This document shows, in pieces, positions 43,636-56,765 of a DNA stretch of 64,000 nucleotides (the stretch's first letter is position 1; every line of letters begins with the position of its first letter). The position numbers and the translations under genes were made by a program. The stretch is from Schistocephalus solidus (Eukaryota; Platyhelminthes; Cestoda; Diphyllobothriidea; Diphyllobothriidae): NCBI GenBank assembly GCA_017591395.1, contig WEDG01000756.1:105688-169687 (forward strand), in the 5' to 3' direction. The notes below the pieces were generated by a model that saw only the letters and a list, made by a program, of their open reading frames with translations, made no database searches and was not told the DNA's origin.

Positions 43636-45818
43636 TCAGACCATGTGCTCCTCTCCAGAAACGTCGTCAGTAATATCAGTCTTAAGTAGACTGGTTGTAT
43701 TAACTTCTTTTTTATCCAGGATCAGATCTTGATCAATGTAGTCCTCAGTAAAATCGGATTTGTCGGATAGATCGTCACTTTCAACCAAAGGAAACTGCTT
43801 TAATTGTTCAAAATTTCTCCACGGCATAAAATCCGGATTATTCAACTTCTTCCAGGTATTATATCTGCGAGCCGCGTCGAGAAGACGCTTCATAATTTTT
43901 GGCGCCATCAGCTTAGCTGCGGTATTAACAGCAAACATCGGTATGTTTCCTACACAAATTGATAGGAATATAACTAGATATATGGATTAAATTTACGAAA
44001 ACAAAAAGGCCAAAAAAGTTTGTGCCTGGACGATTAGAGCAACCTATACAACGTTTATGGGTACATAAACCACAAACAATAATAAACAAACCTCTGAAGG
44101 CACCATATTTTAACATGTAGTAATTTGGTATACCGAAGAATCACTTGAACAAGTTAACTAATTGAAATTCGAAACTTAAAGGGGATAAAAAAACCAAAAT
44201 ACAATTACACTTGCTTCTCTGGAGCAATTTATATTTGACACACGAGTCGGCACCTATCCAAAAGAATAAGAGAAAACCACCCAGCATGGCTGAGCGTAAG
44301 GGAAGTCAGGAGCATAAAAAGCACCATCCTTGCACATATTATTGACACCGGGCATAGTGTGGACCCCAGCGAAGCTTTCCATGTAATGTGTAAGGTCCTA
44401 AAAAACTACCCCAAGCCAATGGGTCAACGTCTACTAGCAGCAGCAGAATCAACTGCCATTAGGTTGAAGAAGCAGGTCTTTTGCACAGAAAAGAACGTCG
44501 TACAAGCTCCACACTTAGCTTAGCTAACGGTCGCTTAACTGCATGTATTCCCCCGCACCATCTCCGTCCTCTCCTTTCCTCTAGAATAGCTCTACCAAAC
44601 ACTCACTGCCGCCTGTCACACTGTTTCTTATCGTCCTCCTACGCACACTTCTCACATCACCCACACAAACAAACGAACACTATCGATTTCATGTTTTAAA
44701 TTTCAACTGCGTTCCATAGTTTCCCTATGACTGTACTGGCCTGAATTTAAGTTATCGAAAGCAGTGCTTATGTTCGCCAAGTCGTCTTTTGAATCTCATA
44801 AATATTATCGCTTAAAAAGAAACAAAAATATGTGAAGTTTTTACACAGGCCAATACTCTTACACTTTATGAATTGACATCAATATAAAGCCTTATATTGA
44901 CAAAATTATAGAAAAAAATGCGTTAAAAGACGCTAAGAATAATTATCATAAAGACAAAAGAAAACATTTTCATGCATTTAAGGAGATCATTTTGTTGAAG
45001 CGTCTGATAAGCCGAATTATAACCAATTCTTCAAAATTTAACTGGATTTAGAGGTCGATAAAAAATTTCAAATGGAATATTCTAAGGGTTTTCTGTAAAA
45101 CACTTTACTGAAATTCCACCGAAAAGTAATCAAGACAAATCCGCACAGGTCAAGTACTAGAAGAAGCATTAAAACTAACCTTTGGGATCTGACTGCGAAA
45201 CATAAGTAAATTTACATGAATTCGGGCCGGTGCACTCAATTAAATATCCAGTGAGATAAGAAGCTGCTCTAACTACTCCATTTTTTGGACGAACTTTCTA
45301 CTATTATCTTCAAATTGATAACTTACTTTATGAAAAATGCTGTGATTGATGATAACGAAAATTTTATCCTTTATTGACCAGCATCGTTGTGTGACAAAGT
45401 CTCTGTCTCTTATACCAAGAGGACATTTTACTTAAGCGTCGTGAAATGAGCAGAAAACCTACGGTGGTAGTACCCAATCTCACTGTTTGGTGAAACATAG
45501 GCAATTCGAATGCCCTCTTTCATTGCGTAATCCCAGGTTTTACGATACTGAGCATCGTGAAGACAGTCATATATTGATGCTGCCGGAACATTTAACAACT
45601 TCGCTTCAACCTTGGAGTATACCAACATAAAGAACTTCTGGCTTCAAACCTTTATAAGCTTAATATGAGAAATCAGAACACTTGGTAGAGGTTATAATCT
45701 CTTGGTCTGGTTTTTTTCTAGAAAAGAAAATTGTCCAGCCTTCTTTTTCGGTGGCAAATTTTTGAAAGTGATCGAAGTCTTCTTCTGTCGGCTCACGAAC
45801 CTCACCTAACGCGAACAT
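43636..45818 (-). CDS. STARD10: START-domain lipid transfer protein, STARD10/PCTP type
   Basis: Five exons on the - strand: 45818-45682, 45641-45463, 45430-45327, 45297-45180, 43949-43636; all splice phases agree and the product is about 283 residues (vertebrate STARD10 is about 290). The START fold is visible in order: the N-terminal acidic EDFDHF helix and GWTIFFSR, then VPAASIYDCLHDAQYRKTWD, RDFVTQRCW, FVIINHS, the GYLIECTGPNSC strand, TYVSQSDPKG, and the C-terminal AAKLMAPKIMKRL helix that closes the pocket. A WKKLNNPDFMPW motif and an acidic Ser/Asp tail follow, as in STARD10. Family members move phosphatidylcholine or phosphatidylethanolamine between membranes. The start is the Met at 45816-45818; an upstream non-coding exon ending before 45868 is possible. 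The orthologue assignment is by motif memory only. Confidence 0.85.
44266..44523 (+). pseudogene. Retroelement remnant, C-terminus of a GIY-YIG nuclease
   Basis: 86 open codons ending at TAG, with ENHPAWL, then ILAHIIDTGHSVDPSEAF and RLLAAAESTAIRLKK. This resembles the C-terminal part of GIY-YIG domains in flatworm Penelope-like retroelements, where a His-x3-Thr-Gly-His-x2-Asp pattern follows the catalytic core. The upstream YIG part is frameshifted or absent. It lies inside the fourth intron of the START-domain gene, on the opposite strand, and belongs to a different family from the elements at 20-25 kb. Confidence 0.45.
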
Positions 45819-46349
45819 ATCGAAAGCTTGGTAGATTTCAAATAGTGTCGTGACCTCAACAATCTCATACTGAATTGGCGTAGGAAAACAAAACACACTC
45901 AAGTACTTATGGCAACCAACGATGCTCATAAGGGCGCACAATATTAAGTCTATTGAGTACCAGTGGGGAATGCAAAGAAGTGGAAAACTGCATAAATTGG
46001 TCGTAGGGAACATTGACATGGAACGAAATAGGTAGTGAGACTGCATTCAGTGCCGATATGGAGCTGCAGTATTTGTTTGTGGAGGGATATAGACCACTTT
46101 TATGTACGCACGGTCGTTCCGTTTCCATTCCTGGTTCGTTTTCAAATACTGTAATGCATTAGAACAACTCAGTCTCCTCGTGGTGCGTTATATAGGGTGT
46201 AAATTGTGGTATGTACATGCACGTAATTCTTTTAAAAATGCAAAATTCAAAGGTTTTAAAAATACGTTGCGGAGAACTTAGTGAAGTGAAAGATGTATTT
46301 ATAACAGAAGGTTTTACTTGGCTTTACTGACGTTGAAACGGATATAAAA

Positions 46350-46396
46350 GTCTGTCAGAACGACGAGAAATACTAGGGAGACCAGAATAGCCATTT
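46350..46396 (-). repeat. Family A repeat fragment cut by a LINE 3' tail
   Basis: GGGAGACCAGAATAGCCATT ends exactly where the AATA-rich tail of LINE A begins. A + strand 3' part of the family lies at 46548-46690. Confidence 0.45.
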
Positions 46397-49300
46397 CAAT
46401 AAATAAATAATTGTATTTATTGCCATTTCACAGGCAACATCATACAAATTATGCAGCGGGGTTAGGCTTTCAGAGAAAAAACTCCTGGAGGTATATAATT
46501 ATTAGTGTTTTGTCCTAACTTTATGTTATTCAAAGAGAAAAATAAACGGCTGTTAGCTAATTAGCCGTTACCATTCTGTCTATCTCAGTTACCACTGTGC
46601 GGCTGCTGGTGGGACTTAAGAGTGAGCCCTAAGATAAAACGGGGTGATTCTGCCAATACTGCGATCAGTTAGCACCCGTTACCATCATGAAGTCCACTTG
46701 GCTAAAAAGAGTGTTGCAGAAGCAATTTTCAGCTTGGTATGCCTGCTGTGCACTGGGTAAGCCAACGTCACCCGTGATAATCAAGTTTGGACCTTTTGAA
46801 CTCTATTGTCCGGTAAAGCTGTCTTTAATTTCATTATCTTAAAGAAATGTGAGGCGGGATGTTAAAAGTTCGTCCCCAAATATTTGGCCTCACCTTGGCA
46901 ATAGAACTCTTGTGAACGCTTTGAACTAGTGTACGCCACTAACAGTTTCTTGAGATGTTAAATTCATTCTGTAAAAGGGAGATATAAAGAGACTTTGCAA
47001 ATTCTTTCTATAGATATAAAGATATACCATACACATAGCTACATAACCATTATTTCAGTTCCGCTCAGTGTATTTGGGAAAATAGGCTTACATCTTTAAT
47101 TTGGAATTCGGAATTCATATGTGGTTAGTGCCGGCAAAGCACTGGCTAAACTCCCTACTTGTTACATAAAATTGCAAGAATTCGAAGCGATGTAAAGAAG
47201 TTACAGTCAAGTGGATGCAGGCAGATTTACGCAGTACACTTGTATTGTTAAGTTTAAGTAGTCACAAAGTCTTCGTGGTGCTGCAGCACTTATGTCAAGC
47301 CGATGTTTGTATGTATCCACAGACTGGGACATTACAATCGCCTCAGGTAGGTTATTTCATGGTTCCACGACACAGTTAGTGAAAAAAACGTCATTTCATC
47401 CAATCTTCCTTGGGGCACCTCGGAGATTAGTCGTAGTGGCAAGTTGGAAAAAGTCATTACACAGGCGGGCGCAATCCATGCCACGTACTGTCTATAACTG
47501 AGAGGATAGAAATTTAGTTTAGCTAGGTGGATCTCATATGGCAGTTCATCTTGACCTCTTACTAATTTTGTGGTTCACAACTGCACCCTTTCGAGCAGGT
47601 TGTAGTCCTGCTGGGTTCATGGTAACCAGGTTTGGGTCACATATTCAAGATGTGGCTTTAAAAACGAACAAAAGACTTTAGAAAAGCAGTCTTTATCGAA
47701 AACTTTAAATGCTCGCTTGATGGCGTAAAGCATTGAATTGGTGGATTTAGCCACCTTGCAACATTGTTTAGAGAGATTCAGGTTGTTTTTCATCCAAACA
47801 CCGAGATCCTTCTGTGTTTCTGCTTCTTGGAGGGGCATACCGTTCAAATAGTAGGGTCGCATATCAGTGACCTAATTTAGATTTCCCAGGCGTAGTAGGA
47901 CACATTTGTTTGAGTTGAAGGAAAAGAGCCATCTGCTGGACCACTCATCCATTCGACGAAGATTATCTTAAAAATCGTCTCCATGGGAAGCATTGTGGAC
48001 ACATTTTCAAATTTTATATCGTCCGCAAACAAAGGAAAGTCACAGTCCAATTCCTGTACACAATTATTAACTAACAAAAGAAATAGGATCGATCCGAGCA
48101 CTGAACTTTGTAGGACTCCAATCTCGATGACTGTGCGCTTTGATCACGCTCCGCCTACACAGACCACTTTGGAACTACTAACGAGGAAATGCTCTATCCA
48201 CGTAAGAAGTTTGCCTCCACTACCCAACATTCTCAACTTGTAAAAGAGATGCTGGTGCGGAACGCTATCGAAGTCCTTCTGGAAATCAAGGTCAGTTACA
48301 TACGCAGTTTCTTTTGCATCAAGTGCTTTGGTCCAGCTTTGCATTGTATAAAGTAAGTTCGTAACACACGACCTTCCCCTACGAAAGCCGTATTGTGCAT
48401 TTGATAAGAAGTTATGGGTTTCTAAATAAATCATTTATTCCTTTTTGACAACCATCTCCATAACCTTGCAACAGATTGAGGTCAGGCTGACAGGCCCGTA
48501 GTTTGTAGCAAGTGCACGACTATCACGCTTTTTGCAGCGGTGTAAGGTGGGCTGTTTTACATTCAGTAGGAATAATTCCCGTATCGAATGTTTCTGGCAC
48601 AGAAGGGATAGTGGTTTGGCCAGCTCTCTAGCAAGTTCGAGGAGAAGCGTTGCTGGAATCTCGTCGGGGCCGGGGGATAAGCATGCTTCAGACTTTTTAG
48701 TTATTCATAGACCACCTTTTCTCGAAAGAGCATATCATGAATAATTGGCACTCCCATAGTCTCGTAACTAGATGGAATAAAACCAGCTACTCTGGTAAAA
48801 ACCGAGTGAAAGAACTGCGAAAAGTGTTCAGTTTTGTTTTTAATTTCTAATATCTCGAAACCGTCATCGTTTCTCATAACAGAAATTGGGTTTCTGTTAT
48901 GTGTGCTTTTTCGTGCATAGTTTTAGAGCAATTTGGGATTGTGAACTGCTTGCTGGAGCAAATCCCTCTCGTTATCCCGTCGTCTTTTGAAGATCAAGTA
49001 TTTAACCTTGTTCGTTTGAATTCTGTATGCTTGCAGGCTAAATTTTCATTGGATCGGCAAAATTTCTTTCAAACCTTCCTTTCCTGTTAATCTCTCTTTT
49101 AAGCTCCCTCGTTAACCACTGTGGTCTGTTAGATACCTTAAGTTTTGAAGACGGGCAGTGTCATTTTATTTGATTCAAGAACCACTCCTTAAATAAATTC
49201 CATTCGTTAGTGACGTTCCCGGAGAAGAGAAGATCTCAGTCTATTTTTGATGCCTCGGCTTTCATTTTGCAAACTTCTCCTCACCATAGATTGGGTCTGG

Positions 49301-50660
49301 TTTCATTTATTGCAGATGGCACAGAATATAAACCATACTCCCATGAAAGTACTGCATGATCACTTCGAGTAAGTGAAGGTATGCAGAATATCCGTCTATA
49401 TTGTCAGGATCTTTAGTGAAGATGAGCTCTAAACAACTAGCCTGTTGTCCTCTACGTGCTCTCGTTGGAACAAATACATGTTGTGTGAGAAAAGCTTCAA
49501 GTTTTGTCGTTAGAAGACAACGATCGAAGGCATAGTTTGAGCAATGCGCCTGCAGATCGATCCATCAAATGCTGAATGCGTTAAGGTCAACAATGAGAAC
49601 AACATCAGGTCGATTCCCACTCTCCTTTCTGTACTCTAGCAAACAAGTATCAGCGTACGTGTCTGTCCCCGGTGGTCAGTAGAGAGTCAGGGCTTCAAGG
49701 GACTGCGATTCCCATGTCTTTATAGTCAGTAAAATAGCCTCGATACCATTAGTAATCTTCTCTGTCCTTTCACACACAGTGAAATTGATCTTAACATACC
49801 TCGCAACTCCTCCACCCTGATGATGGATGCGGTCTCTCCACAACAATTGGTACCCGGATAATGCTAATTGGCAATCGCTGATGTTCTTTGACAGCCATGT
49901 TTCTGTGCTTGCTAAACATCAGGAGACAAAACGGCTACCTGTATTCTCAGATTATCCAGCTTCGAAAACAGAATTTGGGCGTTGGTATACAGAAATGTAA
50001 CTTGGCAGCACTCGGCCGTGCCAAGTTCCGTTTGTCTCGAGTTTGCCAATATAACTTTGCCACTGCCATCATGAGCATTGACTGGTTCAAGATGAACGCC
50101 ATGTTTCTCTGTACCACACGCCCACTGAAAATAACCAGGCTGTTCTCTCTAGCTGCAAGTCTCCTCTGCAATACCATCACTAATTCGCGACGTTTCAGAC
50201 GTTCTGCTGGAGGGTAGTCTGGCTGAAAAACCTCCTTATGAGAGCATCAGATGTTGGTCATTCTAGAGAAAACTAGCTTAGCCTCTTACTTGCTGTCAAA
50301 GACAATTTTGAATGTCCGTAGTCTCACAGTTTCTGACCATTCACTTTCCATTTTTTCATATCCTAAATGCTGCGCAAACGGTTAACTTCTCTCCCGAATA
50401 ACGTATATCGTTCAGCAGGCGCTAAAACATAGCAAGGGCAGCGGAGATACTTTCATTCGGGGTAGGAGCATTTGCTTGAGGTAAACGCTGGATAACTAGG
50501 CAATTCTCTTGGTCTACGACATCCTTTAATACACTGCCGACCATACTTTCCTCTGAATGACCTGAGGGACTCATTAAATTTGTTTTTAATGTATATTTCT
50601 GTTATGATGTTTCCAAATTCCATCTTGCCACGCGTTAGTTTTTTAGCTCTCAACTAAGGG
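46397..50660 (-). mobile_element. LINE A, CR1-like non-LTR retrotransposon, decayed
   Basis: On the - strand the endonuclease half lies at about 50660-49140 (decayed). The reverse transcriptase follows: NFLSNAQYGFRRGRSC and DFQKDFDSVPHQHLF (48434-48250), LGSILFLLLVNNCV and FADDIKF (48100-48010), QKDLGVWMKNNLNLS (47810-47760), and the C-terminal SVDTYKHRLD (about 47320). The YADD-type box reads FADD. The frame is broken at several points. The 3' end at 46397 is an (AATA)n tract. It inserted into a family A repeat (46350-46396). Confidence 0.75.
46548..46690 (+). repeat. Family A repeat, 3' part
   Basis: CCATTCTGTCTATCTCAG, GTGCGGCTGCTGGTGGG and AGTTAGCACCC match the family's 3' end. Confidence 0.45.
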
Positions 50661-50856
50661 CTATTTGAACTGTTTGGATGGCTGACAGAAGTTGAGTCTG
50701 AAGTCGGAACTGCCTTTGAAAGAGGCATTATTGAAGTTGTCTTGATATTACTGTTATCCAATTTGGCATTTACTGGGTTGTAATCCATAAATTCAAAAGC
50801 CTCTAAGACTGGATTCTATTGAATTACTTGCGTTTTGGGCTTGGCATTTTTCTCTT

Positions 50857-52378
50857 AATAAATAAATAAATTGTTTATTTTAGGCCCAGAGAGCCCCGTC
50901 ATTACAAACTTAGTATAGCGGTATAAATAAATACAAAGTGGACAATTGCTGCACTATGTGAGTGGCCATATTAACAGCAGAAATGAGTAATATGGTAGGC
51001 ATATCCGATTCAGAACGATGTTCCATTCTTAAAACAATAGCCAAAAATCTTTGACACATACGGTGAACTAGAAAATAAGCAGTAAAAAACTCCTACAGTT
51101 AAATGGGAGGTGGAGTTCGGTGAGCCACCAATTTAAAAAAAACTAGGAGAAAAAAACTGCTTCGCTAAAAAATTAATAGCTAGATGCAGTTGGATAGTAT
51201 TGTGATGTTGCTGACGACGTATGAGGGTTCAGAAGGCTCCTTGTCGGGTGAGAGATAATATAGCAGTCAGAGCTACTATTTATAATCACTAGTGGAGGTG
51301 AGAGAGGAGGAATTCATCGTGGTCACCACGGTTCAAACGAAGAGGGGACAATAGAGGTAATGAGATCATCATCGAGATGCGACCTTGCTGACTGCATTAT
51401 CCACCAATCAAAGAGACAAACCATCAGAACCCGCCTCGATCGTCAACTGAACCTGGAAAACATCGTCGGGGTTGCAAAATCGGAGGAAAGTATCAATGGT
51501 GTCAAAAGTTGGTGATACTAGTTTAAATGGGGGGACGAAAAAGTGAATGCAAAGCTAAACTCTGAAGAGGATGATGGAAATATAATAAGAGACCAATATA
51601 ATATCAAGGGGGCTGCGTCAAATACCAGGAGGACCCTTTTCAAAATCCAAAAGTTACAACTTTGGGAAGGAAACAGACGATAAGGACTTTATATCTTCCG
51701 AAGTTAAATGTTTGCATAAGTTTATTTTGAAAATAGCTAATGTAGTCGACAACCTAATTTGCAGTGGAAGATTATTCCAGATAAAAGCATAGTTGGAGGC
51801 AAAAAAACTGAGAACGATTAGTTGTGGAGCTAAGGGGTGGTAAAATGATCATGGAGGAATTACGAGTGGCATAGGGTCGATCTACCGGAGTGAGAGCGTA
51901 AATTCGTGGGAGATTTGGGCTAGAGTTAACGAAAAACAGGAAGCAGAGACAGGCTTCGAGTCTTCTAACCCAGAGAAATTTAATGTTTGCTAACTGGTAT
52001 CTATCCGTATGAGAGATACTCGATCCTGGAAGAGAAACTAGTCTTCAAGTAAAAACCCTCTGAACTTTTTCAATCTTAATGCGGTCAGAGGCGTTCATCA
52101 GCCCAAAGAGGGGACAGCAGTATTCTAGGATAGGAAGAACATGTTTAACTTTATTTCCGGAAGGAAGAAATTATGTGATATAAAACCCCATATCTGTGCA
52201 GCCTTTGCATAAGTCAATTTAAGTCACTTATTGAGGGAAGTAGGCTTTCGCCCTTGAACTCCCTATTCACATGCAAAAATGTCAATAGTACAAATGTTTA
52301 CAGTGATATGTCTGACAAATGAAAATGTAGGGTCATCGATATGTATGGGCCAGGCGCAACCTGCCACTGTTTACTAAT
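50857..52378 (-). mobile_element. LINE C, 3' part, separated by LINE B
   Basis: Reads on the - strand as the C-terminal end of a Jockey-like reverse transcriptase: TYAKAAQIWGFISHNFFLPE (52210-52150), a LEYCCPLFG motif near 52110, QRVFT, then LLWNNLP-type sequence near 51770. It ends in an (AATA)n tail at 50857-50870. It continues LINE C at 57010. Confidence 0.65.
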
Positions 52379-52787
52379 CTTCATTTTATTGACAATAGTT
52401 TCTCAGAAAATGAGTATCTAGTTTGAATTTAAATGTGTCAACAGTTTCTGAAAGGACCACCTCGTCAGGGAGCCCGTTCCATGATTTCAACGACCCTCTG
52501 CGAAAAGGCGTTCCGACGGACTTCCGTGTGGACAAACTTCCTCTGCAGTTTAAAGGGATGACCCCGCAGATGTTCCGTCCCAGCCAATTCGAAGAAGTCA
52601 GCAAATTCTAGGCACAATCGCGGCCTCTGACAATCCGGTAGGTTTCAATGAGGTCACCGCGTAGTTGCCTGTAATTTAGAGAAAACAAATCAAGTTCAAC
52701 CAGTCTGGCTTCGTAAGGCAGATGACTAAGATTCTTGACCATCTTTGAAGCCCTCGCCTGCACTCGTTCCAGCTGTAGATAATCCTT

Positions 52788-53645
52788 CTAAAACCACGGA
52801 CGCCAGGCCTGGACGGCATATTCCAAGTGAGATCGAACAAATACCCCGTAGGTTTTTAGGAAGAGTTCCTTATCAATCTGCACAAATCCACGTCTGACCG
52901 CAAATAAGACCTGTGTAGCGCGTTTAGCTGCCTTTAAACACTGTGAAGATGGTTTAAGTGAGGAGTTTATTAGAACACCGAGGTCCTTCTGTTTTTCAAC
53001 AATTGAAAGGGGCTGCCCATTGAGAATGTATTGGTAGGAATCATCCTCCTCACTGGTCCTTCTTGTACGCAGTCTTAGGACCACACACTTCCCAGCGTTA
53101 AAATTTAAGAGCCAACGAGCAGACCAGCTGCTAAGACGGTTGAGATCCTCTTGAAGTGCGTGCCTATCAAAATCAGATCTGATGATCCTCCACAATTTAA
53201 AATCATCTGCAAACATGATAGCACTGCAATCCAGGTCATCGACACAGTCGTTGATGTACAGTAAGAAGAGTAACGGCCCTAATACCGAGCCTTGGGGGAC
53301 ACCACTTAGAACCGGAGTAGGTGTTGACTTCGAGGTATCGACGCACACAGTTTGCAATCTATCTGTAAGAAAGTCTGCGATCCATGTCAGCGGCATTACT
53401 TTTATACCGATTTCAGATAATTTGAAGATGAGACGTTTGTGTGGGACACTGTCAAATGCCTTCTTGAAATCAGTGTATATGACGTCATTCCTACCATTTT
53501 CGTCCAATGCACGAGTCCACTGCTCTGTGGAGGGTAATAAAAAAGAAAGACAGGAGCGATTCTGTCTGAAGCCATGCTGGAGATCTGAGAGTAATTGGTT
53601 TTCCTCAAGGAACTTCATGGTTGCCTTCTTGATTATTGATTCCAT
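52788..53645 (-). pseudogene. LINE B reverse transcriptase domain
   Basis: 285 open codons hold the palm motifs, including SGVPQGSVLGP and the FADD catalytic pair, so this stretch looks catalytically complete. The frame closes at 52788, where the family normally continues; the C-terminal part resumes in another frame at 52604-52386. Confidence 0.85.
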
Positions 53646-54160
53646 TATTTTACAGCAAATGGAGGTTAGGCTGACAGGCCGATAATTGTTGACATTAGAT
53701 CGAGCACCACTCTTGTATATGGGGTATATATTTGTTGCCTTCCATTCGGATGGTAGTTTCCTGATTCAAATGACGAATTAAATATATGCGCTAGTGGTTT
53801 GGACAGTTCGCTGGCCAGTTCTTTCAAGAACTTGGCCGGTATATCGTCCAGACCAGATGACTTCGCTTCTTTTAGATTTCGCAGTTCTCGTTCCACGAGA
53901 GGTTCCTGGAAGATTATATATTCAAGCACTGGACCGGCGTCTATAACAGCACTGTTGACGTGGTCAAGCTGAAGTTCCGGTTCTCTAGTGAAAACCGAGG
54001 CAAAAGACCGACCTAAGTACTCGGCTTGTCGCAATTTTCAACGACTTCAACACCATTCCCATCCATGAGTACTGCTACTGGGTCCTTGTTTTTTAGTAGG
54101 CTATTGATATAATAAAATAAAATTTTTGGTTTATATTCAGCCTGTTGAATAATTCTTGAT

Positions 54161-54886
54161 TCATAGTTCTTCCTTGCCTGATGAATCATTCTTTTTACAG
54201 CGTTTCTTTGATGACGAAATTCTTTGAGATGCTCTGCTGACCCTGTTTGCCTGAATACCTTCCATTTTTTTATTCTTCTTCTTTAGATGCCTGTTAAGTT
54301 CTCTTGTTAACCAGGCGGGGCGACTATTCTTTTTTTGCACCTTTATTGGACAAAAGCGTTCAATCAGATCAAGTGAGACTGTCTTAAATGACCGCCAGTC
54401 ATCCTCTGGATTGCCTTTAAGCAAACAATCCCATCTCATAGACATCAGTTCTTTCCACATCGCGTTAAAATCAGCCTTCCATATATTTCGCTTGCATTCC
54501 GTTCCATTCTGGCGCTGAGAATAAAGTGAATAATTCCACATCAGCGAACTATGGTCACTCTTATCGAGGGGTGCAATAGAATACACTTCATCAATGCTAG
54601 AGAAGTCCTTCGTAAATACAAGGTCCAGGCAATTTGCTCTCTGGTTCTCTCTTAACCTCGTTGGTATGTTAACCTTCTGTACCAGAGGTTGGTCGAGAGT
54701 GAGATCCATTAGCTTGTGGCCGAAGGAAGTTGGTGCACCATCATCTGTCAGATTTACGCAGTCTACTATAGGTGCATTGAAATCTCCAGCAATAAGCACC
54801 TCCTGGTGACTTGCTACTTCTTTGAGCAAATGGAGGAGGGACTCATCAGCTGCACTTGGAATGTTCGGTGGTCTGTAGATCGTCAA
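54161..54886 (-). pseudogene. LINE B endonuclease C-terminal half and linker
   Basis: 241 open codons with GDFNAPIVDC, CLDLVFT and DKSDHSSL, motifs that hold catalytic Asp, Asn and His in APE-type endonucleases. The N-terminal half continues at 54900-55200 in another frame after a break near 54890. Confidence 0.8.
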
Positions 54887-55389
54887 GAATTGTAGGTTCT
54901 ATGAACAATCCTTTTTAATCTTTATCCAGAGAAATTCATATTCAAGGAAGATGGAGTGTGCTCGTTCTACTGCCGAGATTCCTGTCCTAACATATACGGC
55001 CACTCCTCCTCCCTTTCTATTTTTCTCTGTCTTTTCGAAAAGTTGGTATCCATCTATCGAAACCTCGCTATCCGCGATTTCGGCTTTGAGCCACGTTTCC
55101 GTAATGGCAACGATATCGGGTGTTCGGTCTCATACTAATGCTTTGAGTTCATCTACTTTCGATAGGAGACTCTGAGCATTGGTATACAAACATCTCAATT
55201 AAGACTGGGTAACTCCTCCATATAGACTTCTGCGCATTTCGCGCGATTGAATACTAGAGTCTGTCATTGTTTTCCGTGATGAACTGGTGTCCATCCAGCC
55301 GACGCTGAGTTCTGATGAGTGGTCGTCATCCGAGTTCTGGAGCGCCTTCATTTTATTATTCAAGCTCTGTACAGTTGGGTACATCGTAT

Positions 55390-56190
55390 TTAGCGTCCTC
55401 CGTCCCGACGAGAATCCACCTTGATTATGTACGGGGTCTGCCATAAGAAAGACCTCTGTATTACTTTTATTTCCCCCTCCTTTATTTGGAGCCATTTTTC
55501 CCCCTGCTCGGTCCTCCTCTTCAGTTCTGCTCTCAGCATCCTCATTTTGTACCTTTCCTTGGGTTCGTAATCCGGCTGAAAAAACACATCCCTGTGTGAG
55601 CTACGGAGAGCCGTTCTCCGTTCTAGGAGGCGTAAAGCCTGAACATCAATTTCAAGAATGATTTCAAGAGGCCTTGATGATGATAGTTTGTGTGAAACAT
55701 CCGCTTTTCCTAAACAAAATGCTTTGTGCACTGTTACGCATTCACCATCTCGAAGAATCGAATATGAGTATTCTCGGAAAAGACTGAGGTCATGTTCTAC
55801 CCTTTCCTTTGCAATCAGAGAAGTGGACTCGGAAACCCGTTTAATAACGAGATTATGTTTTCGGTCGAAATGTAGGTTTGGTGACTTTGAGTTCAGATTT
55901 GTTGATAGAGCATCAGTATCAGGAAGAATGCTACTCTGGTCGACTGTGTCATTTGCGTCAGTATGAGCAACTATTCCTAAAGTTGATGGCAAACCCCTTT
56001 TGGAAACTTTGCCAATTTGTCCTGCACTTGCTCCTGTATTACCAACAGAGGATTGCACTTGAGCATCTATCGGTAAGAACGAGCTTTTTCCGGAGTTCAA
56101 ACCACTTTTTTTGTGAAAGCTTCTTGGCCCCTTTCGACTTCGAATTCTTCGTCTTCGGTGCTTCAAATTCGACGAGCTTTTCAACTTCAC
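55390..56190 (-). pseudogene. LINE B ORF1 protein
   Basis: 266 open codons. The N-terminus is basic (HRRRRIRSRKGPRS) and the C-terminus has FQPDYEPKERYKMR and LRAELKRRTEQGE, as in the RNA-binding ORF1 proteins of flatworm CR1-like elements. A frame break separates it from the upstream coiled coil (56669-56370). Confidence 0.65.
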
Positions 56191-56689
56191 CCTTTTTTGT
56201 ATAATTCAGTGACGATGCCGCATATGTTTGTGTATCCAGCACATTTCTGCTTCTGTCTAAGCTCGATGACAGAAGTAAGGTGCATGAGTTGGTTTGATCT
56301 CCCTTTTGAAGGAAGGAAATGCCTACTGCTTTACTAAGCTCTGTAGACGTAATATCTTTAAGCTCTACATTAGGTATTCTTGAGGAAGCTATATTTGCAT
56401 ACGTTATTTCTTTGGTTGGAATTCTCGTTGCTACGGTTTTTTTTTCCGGGTGAACTATGAACCTTCTCTTTGAGATCGGCCATTTCTTGTTTCAAGTTAC
56501 TCATCTCTTTCTCCACCAATAAGAATTTCTGCAAGAGATTTAAACACCCCATGCACTTTTCGTCCTCGTAGGTGACATTCATTAGTGTTCCCAGGCTTTT
56601 TGCCCGCTTGGCAGGAGGAGAAGTGGTAACAGAATATCTGTCTTTGTCATCTTTTTTGTTTGGATACAATTTTGTTTTCCAAATTGTCG

Positions 56690-56765
56690 TGAGGACGTAA
56701 CGCAGTGGTTATGTTCGTTGCCACATGAATCTGCGACCGGGGTTCGAGACCCACCCGCGCGGCGA
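56690..56765 (+). repeat. tRNA-like segment
   Basis: TAACGCAGTGGTTA resembles an A box and GGTTCGAGACC is a consensus B box, 45 bases apart. The arms do not fold into a clean cloverleaf by eye, so it is more likely a tRNA-derived relic than a gene. It lies in the 5' region of LINE B. Confidence 0.35.

Noticed and set aside
53182..53685. 167-codon + strand open frame
   Set aside because: Antisense shadow of the LINE B reverse transcriptase.
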